Under the pieces are notes generated by a model. The model ran no database searches, was not told where the DNA came from, and saw nothing but the letters and a program-made list of their open reading frames with translations. 42,571 nucleotides of DNA from Spartobacteria bacterium (lineage in GTDB: Bacteria; Verrucomicrobiota; Verrucomicrobiia; Chthoniobacterales; Chthoniobacteraceae), in contig JANXZI010000459.1 in NCBI GenBank assembly GCA_025355595.1, positions 1 through 42,571 on the forward strand, written 5' to 3'. Positions 6,905 to 15,669 of the stretch are shown here, piece after piece. The stretch's first letter is position 1. The number at the start of each line of letters is the position of its first letter. The translations under genes were made by a program, and so were the position numbers.

Positions 6905-8707
6905 ATGAACTTCCGCCTCTTCGCCTCGCTCATCGTCCTCACCGTCCTGCGGCTCGTGTACATCGGCAATGTCGGCCTGATGCCCGATGAGGCGTACTAC
7001 CACGAGTGGAGCCAGCGGCTCGACTGGTGGTATTTCAGCAAGGGCCCCGGCATCGCGCTCATCATCCGCGCGGGCACGGCCCTGTTCGGCCACACGGAAT
7101 TCGGCGTCCGCTTTTTCGCGCCGCTCTTCGGCCTCGGCACCACGCTGCTCGTCCACTGGCTCGCGCGGCGAATCTACGACGGACGCACCGCATTCTGGAC
7201 CGTCGTGGTGATGTGCGTTTCGCCGATCTTCAACGCGGGCGCGATGCTGATGACCATTGACGCGCCCTCCATCTTTTTCTGGGCCGCATCGCTCTGCACG
7301 CTCTGGCTCGCGCTGGAAAAAAGCCCGGCCTTCTCGTGGTGGTGGGTGCTCACCGGGCTGCTCACCGGCCTCGGCTTTCTGTGCAAAATGACGAACGCCG
7401 CGTTCTTCGCGTCCGTCCTCCTGCTGCTCCTGATGACTCCGCGCTACCGCGCCGAACTCATCGGGCGCGGATTTTGGGCGATGATTTTCGTGTTCATCCC
7501 ATTTCTCGTCCCCGCGGCGCTGTGGAATGCCGCGCACGGCTGGCCGACGACCACGCACCTCGCCGCACGCGGCGGGCTCGGCGAGGCGTGGTGGAATTTC
7601 AACTTCCCCGCATTCGGCGAATTCGTCGCCCTGCAATTTGGCGTCCACTCGCCGCTGATTTTTTTCACGATGATGATGGCACTCGTCGCGGCCACCGCGC
7701 CGTCCTTTGGCCGCTGGTTCGTCGCCACCACGCGCTCGATAGCGAGCCTGCCCTTCACCCTCCGTTCCTCGTGGGTGGGCTGGGCTCTGCTCGCAGTGGG
7801 GCTGCTCGGGCTGTGGATGGCCGGAAATTTTTTCGAGCGCACCGGGTTTTACCTCGCGGCAAAGCTCCTCGCCGCGCTGGTCGCGATCATTTTCATCGGC
7901 ACCCACAAGGACGGTCCAAACATCCAGTGGAAATCGCGCTTCCTTGGCGCCTTCGCGCTGCCGATCTTGATCGGCTACACCTGGATCGCGCTGCACCACA
8001 AGACGCAGCCAAACTGGACCGCGCCCGCCATCGTCTCGCTCGCGGTCCTCGCCACTTCGTACGGGATCGATCGCGTGCTGCGCGGCGTGCGGGGCGCGCG
8101 CGGCTTCACCGTCGCCGCCCTCGCGCTGGGCGCGCTCATCACCATCGTGATGGCCAATACCGACCTGTTGCGCGCCATCGGCATCCCGCTGAAATACTCG
8201 GGCAGCGATCCCAGTGCGCGGATGCGCGGCTGGCGCGACGTGGCGAACGACGTGGCCAAATTTCGCGCCGTGATCGAGGCCGAAAGCGGGCAGAAAACTT
8301 TCCTCATCGCGAACCACTACGCCACCGCCGCCGAGCTGTGCTTTTACCTCCCGGAAAAACGCATTGAGGCACCCGGCCATCCCGCCGTGTATGTCGCCGA
8401 GTCGCCCGTCGCCGAGAACCAGTTCCACTTCTGGGGCCGCTACGACGAATACGAAAAACGCGAATCCCCTGTCGCCAACCCTCAGACCGACTCCGGCGAA
8501 TACGGCACGAGTCGCTTCGCCGGCCGCACCGCGATCTACGTCACGGACAACCCGCTCGAAACCGCCCCGATGGATCCGCTGTATCGAACCTTCGCGAAGT
8601 GGAAGTGGAAGACCTCTTTCGAATACTCCGGGCGTCGCGACCTCCCGCTGCGAAAAATCCACGTCTTCCTCCTCTACCGCTACCAGCCGGGAAAGCTGCT
8701 GGACTGA
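6905..8707 (+). CDS. GT39-type membrane glycosyltransferase (PMT_2/ArnT-like)
   Basis: A 600-residue polytopic membrane protein of the dolichyl-phosphate-mannose mannosyltransferase/ArnT superfamily (GT-C fold). After the first membrane helix comes LMPDEAYYHEWS, the acidic DE loop that is catalytic in this family, then GPGIALIIRAGTALFGHTEFGVRFF, a typical second motif. About ten further hydrophobic segments follow, and a soluble C-terminal domain of about 150 residues ends the protein. Members transfer a sugar from a polyprenyl-phosphate donor to lipid, protein or glycan at the periplasmic face; donor and acceptor are unknown here. It converges with the AlgJ-like gene (88 bp apart) and probably belongs functionally to the adjacent polysaccharide-modification block. 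Confidence 0.88.
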   Translation: MNFRLFASLIVLTVLRLVYIGNVGLMPDEAYYHEWSQRLDWWYFSKGPGIALIIRAGTALFGHTEFGVRFFAPLFGLGTTLLVHWLARRIYDGRTAFWTVVVMCVSPIFNAGAMLMTIDAPSIFFWAASLCTLWLALEKSPAFSWWWVLTGLLTGLGFLCKMTNAAFFASVLLLLLMTPRYRAELIGRGFWAMIFVFIPFLVPAALWNAAHGWPTTTHLAARGGLGEAWWNFNFPAFGEFVALQFGVHSPLIFFTMMMALVAATAPSFGRWFVATTRSIASLPFTLRSSWVGWALLAVGLLGLWMAGNFFERTGFYLAAKLLAALVAIIFIGTHKDGPNIQWKSRFLGAFALPILIGYTWIALHHKTQPNWTAPAIVSLAVLATSYGIDRVLRGVRGARGFTVAALALGALITIVMANTDLLRAIGIPLKYSGSDPSARMRGWRDVANDVAKFRAVIEAESGQKTFLIANHYATAAELCFYLPEKRIEAPGHPAVYVAESPVAENQFHFWGRYDEYEKRESPVANPQTDSGEYGTSRFAGRTAIYVTDNPLETAPMDPLYRTFAKWKWKTSFEYSGRRDLPLRKIHVFLLYRYQPGKLLD

Positions 8708-8795
8708 AACGACACCGTTGGAACCGATGCACCCAAATCCGCCGTCCAAAATCGCGAGGCCGTCGCGCCCGGATTGAGAGCACGGGGCAAACTCG

Positions 8796-10448
8796 CTACT
8801 CGATCATCTCGCCCCACACCCGCTCCTCAAGCTGAAGGGCGGCGTCACTGAGATCGCTGCTCTTGAATTTTTCGTATTGCGCGGAGACGTCGCTCCACGC
8901 GCGGACTCGCAACTTCACACGGTCGCCGGGACGCAGGCTCGCGGCGCGAGTCCATTTTTGCGCAAGCATGGACCAGGTGCAGACCAGGGCCTGCGTGGCA
9001 TCGGCACCCTCGATGTCCACGAGGTGCGCGGTGAGGATGTGCTCCGCGTAGGGCACGGTGCCGGGACGCGGGACGCTGGAGATCGCGGCGACGGTACCGG
9101 TGACGGTCTTCCACTCGCCGGGCTGTGGGTTAAAAAATTTCGACGGCTGCGGCGTGCCGAGATCGAGCGGGAGGAGTTTCCAGTCGCCGATGGCGAGTTC
9201 GCGCGTGGCGAATTCCCACACGACGATCTTTTTTCCGGCGAGGCGGTCACGACCGCGCGCGAGTTCGCGCTGCAAATGGTCACGCGTGGCGAAGGAGCCG
9301 TCGCTGTTGCGGAGGATGCAGTCGAGCGGCTGGCCGAGCGCGCGGCTGAGGTGCTCGGCAAATCCGGCGGCCTCGCCCCAGCCCATCGCTTCGAGCGAGA
9401 AGATGTTCGCAAAGCTGTCGCCGAGGAGCAACACGCTCGCATCGGTGCTCGGACGCCACAGGCCGTTGCCGGCGGGGACTTGGTGAATCGTGACGGTCTG
9501 CGGACGGAAAAATTGCTGTGACTCCCCGAGGCCGAGCAGACCGGCGATGTCGCCGAGAGCGGAAATTTGCCTTTCGGTCACGGGAGTTTCGACAGCGGGG
9601 CCGGGCTGGATTTTCGCGGCGAGTTTTTGCGCGATGAATTCCATCGCCTCGGGCCGCCAGTGGGTGTCGGTCTCAAGATATTGCGGCGCGGTTTTGCGCG
9701 CGAGGAGCAGTGGTGTCGGATCGAACACGCGCACCTTTGCGCTCGCGAGACGTGCGAGGAATTCCGGGTGGGAGACATTGTGCAGCGCGGTGGCCGGGCG
9801 TGCACCGAGCTTGTCGCCCTCGATGCACGGCTTCACAGGCATGGGCATGACGATGAGTTCGATGCCGCGCTTCGCAAGCTGGTCGCGGAAATGCACGATG
9901 CCCTTCACCGGGTCGGGCTGGATGTGCGCGTCGTGCGCGCGCTGCCGGAGCCGCGCGGGGTCGAGGAAGGCCGGACCGGTGATGTATTCCACGTCGCTCC
10001 GGTAAAAGAGCCATCCGTCGCGGCCAATGGAGGCCTGCTCGGTGCCGCTGTGCAGCATTCCCGTGAGCACGCCCTGCACGCGCGGACGCAGCGCCTTGGC
10101 GATGACGGACTGCTTTTCGAGATCCTTCTCCGCGGCCTTGATGTGCTCGGCTTTCGGAATCAGCTCCCAAAAATCCGAGGCCGATCGCGCGGCGCGAATT
10201 TTTGCCGCTGACGGCAGCACACCGGGCATCTCGAAGATGGGTTGCCGCGCGACGATCTGCGCAGCGATCACCGCCATGATCGTGAGCAGGAATGCCACGA
10301 TGAGCAGCGGGCGCGCACCGGGTGAAAAATCCGTGCGGCCCAGCGCGAGTTCGGCCTCGTCCTCGCGCGACATTTTGCGCTTCGTCTCGGGCGTCGGCTC
10401 GCCGTAGCTCGGCAGCGAGTGCTCGGGTGGTGTCGGCGGTTTGCTCAT
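8796..10448 (-). CDS. AlgJ/AlgX-like SGNH acetyltransferase with C-terminal accessory domain
   Basis: A 550-residue membrane-anchored protein. The order is: a cytoplasmic N-terminus, one membrane helix (about 45-68), then a periplasmic SGNH domain of the AlgJ/AlgX type. Landmarks are GRDGWLFYRSD (142-152), ETDTHW (259-264, with D261 and H263 as the Asp/His pair) and LLLGDSF (340-346, nucleophile S345). In alginate systems such proteins move acetyl groups from the MBOAT protein onto the glycan. Residues about 447-545 form an extra beta-rich domain (VPYAEHILTAHLVDIEG...SLRPGDRVKLRVRAWSD) that recurs in the SGNH protein at 13086-14702. Its start overlaps the MBOAT stop by one base (TGATG), indicating translational coupling. 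Confidence 0.88.
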   Translation of the reverse strand: MSKPPTPPEHSLPSYGEPTPETKRKMSREDEAELALGRTDFSPGARPLLIVAFLLTIMAVIAAQIVARQPIFEMPGVLPSAAKIRAARSASDFWELIPKAEHIKAAEKDLEKQSVIAKALRPRVQGVLTGMLHSGTEQASIGRDGWLFYRSDVEYITGPAFLDPARLRQRAHDAHIQPDPVKGIVHFRDQLAKRGIELIVMPMPVKPCIEGDKLGARPATALHNVSHPEFLARLASAKVRVFDPTPLLLARKTAPQYLETDTHWRPEAMEFIAQKLAAKIQPGPAVETPVTERQISALGDIAGLLGLGESQQFFRPQTVTIHQVPAGNGLWRPSTDASVLLLGDSFANIFSLEAMGWGEAAGFAEHLSRALGQPLDCILRNSDGSFATRDHLQRELARGRDRLAGKKIVVWEFATRELAIGDWKLLPLDLGTPQPSKFFNPQPGEWKTVTGTVAAISSVPRPGTVPYAEHILTAHLVDIEGADATQALVCTWSMLAQKWTRAASLRPGDRVKLRVRAWSDVSAQYEKFKSSDLSDAALQLEERVWGEMIE

Positions 10449-11923
10449 CAGAATATGAAATAGATGAACGGATTATATTCCTGCGTGGCGAGGACCACCA
10501 GCGCGAGCCAGCCGAGCGCGATGCACACCGCGGCCTTTCCGAGCGTGATGCGCTGCGTCCAGTCCCACGTCTGCCGCCCCGCCCAGATGACGATCGCGGC
10601 GAGCACGAGCGCGAGGAGGAGATACGGCTGGAAGAGCACGCCGGAGATGAGCCGCGCGCCGTCGGGCAGCGCGCGCGCACCAAACATGTCGGCGAGATAG
10701 CCGAGCGCGCGCGGCAGATCCGCGGCGCGGAAAAATACCCAGCCGAGCATGACAATCACAAACGTGACGCCGATGCGGAACGGGCGAGGGAGACGCTTGT
10801 AAAAATTCTCGCGTCCGGCGGCGCGCTCCGCGGCGAGCATCCCGCCGTGGATGCCGCCCCAGATGATGAAATTCCACGACGCACCGTGCCACAGGCCGCC
10901 GAGCAGCATCGTGATCACGAGATTGAAATAGATACGCGCTTTGCTGCCGCGGTTGCCACCGAGCGGGATGTAGAGGTATTCGCGCAGCCAGGTGGAGAGA
11001 GAGATGTGCCAGCGCCGCCAGAAGTCGGTGATCGATTGCGCGCGATACGGCGCGTCGAAATTTTTCGCGAAGATGAAGCCGAACATGAGGCCGAGGCCGA
11101 TGGCCATGTCGGAGTAGCCGCTGAAGTCGAAGTAGATCTGGAATGAGTAGCCCGTCGCGCCGACCCACGCCTCGAGCGGGCCGCGCGAGAGCGCATCGAA
11201 GGCGGTGTCGGCGATCTTTCCGCACGGGTTCGCGAGGAGGATTTTCTTCGCGAGGCCCATGAGGAAGAACGCCGCGCCGCGCGCGAATTTTTCACTCGTG
11301 AGCGTGCGCTGCCGGAGCTGCTCGGCGAGGAAGGAGAACTTCAGGATCGGCCCGGCGACGAGGTGCGGGAGCATTGAGACGAAGCACGAGAAGTCCACGA
11401 AGTTGGCCATCGCCTTCGCGTCGCCGCGATACACGTCAATGATGTAGCTGAGCGCCTGGAACGTGTAGAAGCTGATGCCGAGCGGCAGCACGATGCGCAG
11501 CGCGGGATCCCACTGCATGTGGCCGAGGCCGACCGAGCCGAGCAGCGCGTTGAAGGCTTCGAGGCCAAAATTGAAATACTTGAAAAAGCCAAGCGCGAGG
11601 AGATTGCTGACGATGGAGCCGAGCAGCGCGCGGTGCTGCGTTCGGCTGCGCGGTGCGCCCGGCACGAGGGTCGGCGCATCCTTTCCGCGGGCACGCCACA
11701 CGCGCCAGTCGTCGTGCGCGATCATGAGGCTGAGCAGCCAGTCGAGCGATGTCGTGACAAACATCAGCACGACGAAACGCGGCTCGGCCCAGCCGTAAAA
11801 AGTGTAGCCGGTGAGGACGAGCCACAGATTCCGCGCACGCTGCGGCGCGGGCTTCAGCAGGTAGTACCCGAGCAGCGTGAGCGGCAGGAAAAAATAGATG
11901 AAGATGTGCGAGCTGAAAACCAT
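10448..11923 (-). CDS. MBOAT-family acyltransferase (AlgI-like)
   Basis: A 491-residue membrane-bound O-acyltransferase with about 11 hydrophobic segments, of AlgI size. Signature parts are FSSHIFIYFFLPLTLLGYYL at the N-terminus, FPxGISFYTFQ-type (LPLGISFYTFQALSYIIDVY), QIYFDFSGYSDMAIGLG, DFWRRWHISLSTWLREYLYI and GGLWHGASWNFIIWGGIHG, which includes the catalytic His of the family. It carries acyl (probably acetyl) groups across the inner membrane to an SGNH partner. The start MVFSSHIF (11923) is chosen because AlgI homologues begin there; an upstream ATG (12004) would add 27 residues rich in Pro and Arg that run into the divergent promoter region. It is the first gene of a coupled two-gene operon with the AlgJ-like protein. 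The 133-bp gap to the divergent 12057 gene should hold both promoters. Confidence 0.93.
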   Translation of the reverse strand: MVFSSHIFIYFFLPLTLLGYYLLKPAPQRARNLWLVLTGYTFYGWAEPRFVVLMFVTTSLDWLLSLMIAHDDWRVWRARGKDAPTLVPGAPRSRTQHRALLGSIVSNLLALGFFKYFNFGLEAFNALLGSVGLGHMQWDPALRIVLPLGISFYTFQALSYIIDVYRGDAKAMANFVDFSCFVSMLPHLVAGPILKFSFLAEQLRQRTLTSEKFARGAAFFLMGLAKKILLANPCGKIADTAFDALSRGPLEAWVGATGYSFQIYFDFSGYSDMAIGLGLMFGFIFAKNFDAPYRAQSITDFWRRWHISLSTWLREYLYIPLGGNRGSKARIYFNLVITMLLGGLWHGASWNFIIWGGIHGGMLAAERAAGRENFYKRLPRPFRIGVTFVIVMLGWVFFRAADLPRALGYLADMFGARALPDGARLISGVLFQPYLLLALVLAAIVIWAGRQTWDWTQRITLGKAAVCIALGWLALVVLATQEYNPFIYFIF

Positions 11924-12056
11924 TCGGCGATTGCGCAGGTGCGGACGCGCAGGCGCGGACGATGGGACAGGTGGCTTGCAAAATGGAAGTTGAAACCTGC
12001 GCAACTTTCGCTAGACGAAGCGGCCCTTGCGCGCGCCTGTCTCACCACTCCGATTC

Positions 12057-13067
12057 ATGAAATTTTCCGTCTTCCTAATCCTCGCCTGCTGCGCCGCCGT
12101 GACGTGCGCAAATGCCGGGCCTCCGCGCGCGGAATTTGGGGCGGCGTTTGCGGCGGCCGAGAAGGCGAAGGCGAGCGTCGTCGCGGGCACGGATGGCTGG
12201 CTCTTTCTTTCCTCCGAGCTGCGGATGCTGTCGTTCGATCGTTTCTGGGGGGACGCGGCGGCGAAGGTGAGCCGCTCGCCGAAACCGGACGCGGCGGATC
12301 CGATCCCGGCGATCGTGGATTTTCACACGCAGTTGAAGGCGCGCGGCATTCATCTGCTGCTCGTGCCAGTGCCTCCGAAGGCGGCGATCTACCCGGAGAA
12401 AATTCTTGGCGCAGCGGCGGAGGGATCGCTCGCACCGCTCACGGAATTTTACGCCGCGCTGAAAACGGCGGGCGTCGAGGTGCTCGACCTCGCGCCGCTC
12501 ATGCTCGCGGCGAAGACCGGCGAGCACGGCCCGGTGTTCTGCGCGACGGACACGCACTGGTCCGGCAGCGGCTGCGTCCTCGCAGCGCAGGCGATCGGAA
12601 AGGCCATCGGCGATAAGCTCCCGCTGAAACTGACCGCCAAATTTTCCACGGAATGGAAGACGCTCGCGATTCACGGCGACCTGCTCGATCTGCCCGGCGC
12701 GGGCGGCAAAGGGAAAGGCGATGAAAAAATATCGGTGCGATCCGTGAGCGGCGCGAGCGGCGCGGCGGTCGAGCCGGATCCCGCCAGCCCGGTACTGCTG
12801 ATCGGCGACAGCCACACGCTCGTCTTCCACGATTTTCTCGCGGAGCGCGCGGGCCTGCTCGACCAGCTCGCGGCGGAACTTGGCATCGCGCCGGATCTCA
12901 TCGGAACCAAAGGCTCTGGCGCGACCACGGTGCGCGGAAATCTTTTCCGCAAGAGCATCAAGGATCCCGCCTACCTCTCGAAGAAAAAGGTCGTCGTGTG
13001 GTGCTTCACCGCGCGGGAATTCACCGAGGCAGACTCCGGCTGGCAGAAGTTGCCGGTGGCGAAGTGA
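12057..13067 (+). CDS. Second AlgJ/AlgX-like SGNH protein, secreted
   Basis: A 336-residue secreted protein with signal peptide (MKFSVFLILACCAAVTCANA). The fold is again AlgJ/AlgX-type: AGTDGWLFLSSELR (43-56), CATDTHWSGSG (162-172, with D165 and H167) and LLIGDSHTLVFHDF (247-260, S252). The nucleophile motif is GDSH rather than GDSF. Compared with the first AlgJ-like protein it lacks both the membrane anchor and the C-terminal accessory domain. It is likely the soluble partner in acetylation of the same exported glycan. The start at 12057 is set by the signal peptide; the leader is C-rich (TCTCACCACTCCGATTC) without Shine-Dalgarno. The next gene begins 18 bp after its stop, so co-transcription is likely. 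Confidence 0.86.
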   Translation: MKFSVFLILACCAAVTCANAGPPRAEFGAAFAAAEKAKASVVAGTDGWLFLSSELRMLSFDRFWGDAAAKVSRSPKPDAADPIPAIVDFHTQLKARGIHLLLVPVPPKAAIYPEKILGAAAEGSLAPLTEFYAALKTAGVEVLDLAPLMLAAKTGEHGPVFCATDTHWSGSGCVLAAQAIGKAIGDKLPLKLTAKFSTEWKTLAIHGDLLDLPGAGGKGKGDEKISVRSVSGASGAAVEPDPASPVLLIGDSHTLVFHDFLAERAGLLDQLAAELGIAPDLIGTKGSGATTVRGNLFRKSIKDPAYLSKKKVVVWCFTAREFTEADSGWQKLPVAK

Positions 13068-13085
13068 AAAAAATGCGCGGCACAT

Positions 13086-14702
13086 TTGCTGCGCAACCGA
13101 GCAAACAACTTGATTCGTGAGATGCAGATTCGTTTAAGGACACCAGTGGAGCACCCATCAACCGACCAACCCGCGCGACACGCGCACGACGCCGTGAGTA
13201 ACTGCACGCCCGGAGCACTCAGGCAATTCGCAGTGTGGGTGATGGCAGTATCGCTGATCATCGCGCAGGCGGCGACGGGGGCCCCGCGGCCCGTCGTGAA
13301 GAATTCCGGAGCCGACGAGGTGGCCGAAATCGGAATTCCAAAGGCGCGCGCGGTGTCCCTCCCAAAGACGGACTCGGCTTCCAAGTCCTCAAAAAAACAC
13401 ACCCCCGTGCCGCCGAAAGCCAAGCCGGTGCAGGACACTGCGAAGGCCAGGCCTCCGGGGAAAATAAGGCTCGGCGACGAGCAGTGGTTTGGCGCGGCCT
13501 CATCCATTGATCCCGTCACGGAGATCGCCGTCGCACTCACCATTCAGCTTCGCAAGACCGCCATCACCGCAGAGTCGGCACAAGGCCTCTCCGTGCTGAT
13601 CATCGGCGATTCGCTCAGCCTCTGCGGATTCGGGCAGCGCCTCGACGGACGCTTCCGGAAATCACCGCAGTTCAAATCCATCTACACCTACATGACCTGC
13701 GGCACCGTGCCCCTGAGCTGGCTGAAGGTGGGCGGCTACCCGAATGCGAAGACGTGCTGCGGGTTTTTCACCATCGAGTCCGACGAGGACGGCGGCTCAC
13801 CGATCATCCTCGAGGACACCTACGGCAACAAGCGCGGGACGAAACCGAAGCCGCATCAGGTCCCGAAGATCGAGGATCTGCTGGAACACGCAAAGCCCGA
13901 CATCCTCATCGTGCAGACGGGCACGAACTTCTTCGACCTTTTCACGGATGGAAAATCCATCAGCGCGGAGCGCCACGAGAGGGCCCTCAAGAGCCAGGTC
14001 GTCCCGTTCATGCGCGAGGTGCTGAAGACGCATTCGTCGCTGCGCAAAATTTATTGGATCGGCTCGCCCACCTCGGGCCGAGTCACGGCGGACATCCAGG
14101 ACTTTGTCTTCGAGCGATCCTGCAAGTTCACCGCCCCGGTGGCCACGGTGATCGATAGCCGCACGCTCATCACGTATCCATTCACCGGCCTGCAGCGGGA
14201 TCACGAACACTTCGGTGGCGCAGACATGAACCGCTGGGCCGACCGCGTGTTCGAGCGCGTGATGGGCGACCTCACCTTTCGCCCGCTGCCAGCGGTGATC
14301 ACCGCACAAGTCCCGGTGGAGGAGAAGTCGGCGGTGCCCAGCCCGGCCGCCGACGACAAGTCGATCTCGGTCAAAGCCAAACTCGCCTTCAAGTCGCCGC
14401 CGCTGCGCGTGGAGAAAATCCCGTACGGGGAGTCGTTGGTGGCTTACGTTTACGACGTCGTGCAGGTGCTGAAGGGCGATTACGCGGAACAGCAGATCCT
14501 CGTGATGCACCCTGCGCACATCCGGCGACAGGCGCAGTCCCTGAGCAAATACAAGATCGGCTCGACGTACGAACTTCGGGTGAAGGAGGTGGATGGAACG
14601 CCGTGGGCGACCACCAAGTCGAGCGACCAAAGCGAGCATCCCGAATTGCTCCACTTCATCCAAGTCGCGGACGAACGCAAACTGCCCTCCCGCGGCAAGT
14701 GA
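13086..14702 (+). CDS. SGNH/GDSL hydrolase with C-terminal accessory domain
   Basis: A protein of up to 538 residues. There is a long polar N-terminus, a hydrophobic signal or anchor segment at about 45-65, a basic Pro/Lys-rich linker (about 98-125), then an SGNH domain: VLIIGDSLSLCGFG (170-183, S176), VQTGTNFFDLF (276-286, N281) and RDHEHF (371-376, D372 and H375 as the Asp/His pair). Residues 428-527 make a beta-rich domain (IPYGESLVAYVYDVVQVLKG...KYKIGSTYELRVKEVDG) resembling the C-terminal domain of the AlgJ-like protein at 8796-10448. Acetyl-esterase or acetyltransferase activity on the local polysaccharide is inferred. The start is uncertain: ATGs at 13086 and 13122 are possible, neither with a good Shine-Dalgarno. 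Confidence 0.8.
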   Translation: MLRNRANNLIREMQIRLRTPVEHPSTDQPARHAHDAVSNCTPGALRQFAVWVMAVSLIIAQAATGAPRPVVKNSGADEVAEIGIPKARAVSLPKTDSASKSSKKHTPVPPKAKPVQDTAKARPPGKIRLGDEQWFGAASSIDPVTEIAVALTIQLRKTAITAESAQGLSVLIIGDSLSLCGFGQRLDGRFRKSPQFKSIYTYMTCGTVPLSWLKVGGYPNAKTCCGFFTIESDEDGGSPIILEDTYGNKRGTKPKPHQVPKIEDLLEHAKPDILIVQTGTNFFDLFTDGKSISAERHERALKSQVVPFMREVLKTHSSLRKIYWIGSPTSGRVTADIQDFVFERSCKFTAPVATVIDSRTLITYPFTGLQRDHEHFGGADMNRWADRVFERVMGDLTFRPLPAVITAQVPVEEKSAVPSPAADDKSISVKAKLAFKSPPLRVEKIPYGESLVAYVYDVVQVLKGDYAEQQILVMHPAHIRRQAQSLSKYKIGSTYELRVKEVDGTPWATTKSSDQSEHPELLHFIQVADERKLPSRGK

Positions 14703-14728
14703 CCGCCCGCACGCGCCACGACCTTCCC

Positions 14729-15490
14729 ATGCCCAAGTCCTTCCGCCTTCTCCGCGTGCTGCTCGCCGCGCTGCTCCTCGCAGCATCACCCGTCGTGTCC
14801 GGCGCCGATCGCATCCTCATGATCGGCGACTCCATGACCGTCGGCGGATTCGGCGAGCAGGTTCAGGATTCGCTCGTCGCACGCTACGGCACGCAGAATG
14901 TCTTCGTGTATGGCTCATGCGGATCCTCGCCGCAGCACTGGCTCACGGCGGAGCCGCAGCACGTCACGAAATGCGGCTACCGCGAGCGGACGCCGCAGCG
15001 CACCATCGTCCTCGACTACAAGGAAGGCCGCCGGCCGCCGCCGGTCGCGACGCCGAAGATCGACCGCCTGCTCTGGATGCACAAGCCACAGATTGTCATC
15101 GTGCAACTCGGCACCAATTGGTTCGACGACCTGCTTGGGCGCGGCAGCGACGAGGAAATAAAGAAAATGGCGCAATCACTCGACCGCCTGGGCGCCTCGC
15201 TGCGTGGCCGGCAAGTGATCTGGGTGCTGCCGCCCGACTGCACAAAATTTCCGAAAAACGTGCAGGCCACGGTGCGCGCGCTGATCCTGCGCGCCGCAAA
15301 AATCTGGCGCTTTGAAGTGATCGAATCCCTGCCCCTCACGCACTACGTGAACGGACGGACCGGCAGCGATGGAGTCCACTACAACACCGACGAGGCGAAG
15401 GATTGGGGACGCGGAGTGATGAAGCAGCTCCAGAAAAAAATCCGCACGGACGGCGGGCCGCGCGTCTTTTTCTCCGACGACAAAGGGTAA
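14729..15490 (+). CDS. Secreted SGNH/GDSL hydrolase
   Basis: A 253-residue secreted protein (signal peptide MPKSFRLLRVLLAALLLAAS with cleavage near residue 25) forming one SGNH domain: ILMIGDSMTVGGFG (29-42, S35), GSCGSSPQHWL (62-72), VQLGTNWFDDL (125-135, N130) and SDGVHYN (213-219, D214 and H217). It is a paralogue of the preceding gene: both share GDSxxxxGFG, CGxxPxxWL, PKIxxLLxHxKPxIxIVQxGTNxFDxL and the DxxH end. It lacks the linker and accessory domain. It starts 26 bp after the stop of the preceding gene and is probably the last gene of the 12057-15490 operon. Deacetylase or acetyltransferase on the exported glycan is the best guess. Confidence 0.86.
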   Translation: MPKSFRLLRVLLAALLLAASPVVSGADRILMIGDSMTVGGFGEQVQDSLVARYGTQNVFVYGSCGSSPQHWLTAEPQHVTKCGYRERTPQRTIVLDYKEGRRPPPVATPKIDRLLWMHKPQIVIVQLGTNWFDDLLGRGSDEEIKKMAQSLDRLGASLRGRQVIWVLPPDCTKFPKNVQATVRALILRAAKIWRFEVIESLPLTHYVNGRTGSDGVHYNTDEAKDWGRGVMKQLQKKIRTDGGPRVFFSDDKG

Positions 15491-15545
15491 GCGCTCGGAG
15501 CCTGTCATCCTGCGGATGGCGAATCGGTTTTCGGTTTTGGCGGCT

Positions 15546-15638
15546 GTGATGGGTGACTGGCGAACAGTGACTGGTCTTTCGGATTTCACGGGGCGAACCC
15601 GGACGGCCACCAGTCAGTTTTCACCAGTCACCCATCAC
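15546..15638. repeat. Heptad-phased inverted repeat (GTGACTG type)
   Basis: The left arm in exact 7-nt steps from 15546 is GTGATGG, GTGACTG, GCGAACA, GTGACTG, GTCTTTC (to 15580). The right arm ends with CAGTCAG (15611), TTTTCAC, CAGTCAC, CCATCAC (to 15638), which read on the minus strand gives GTGATGG, GTGACTG, GTGAAAA, CTGACTG in the same phase and order. It lies between two convergent genes, so it is at the 3' ends of both transcripts. Confidence 0.85.
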
Positions 15639-15669
15639 CGCCGCATCAACTGACCGCTGACAGGCAGCT

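Noticed and set aside
6887..8749. A 620-codon minus-strand frame opposite the GT39 gene
   Set aside because: The plus strand encodes a polytopic membrane protein with the DE motif; the opposite frame is low-complexity and charged.
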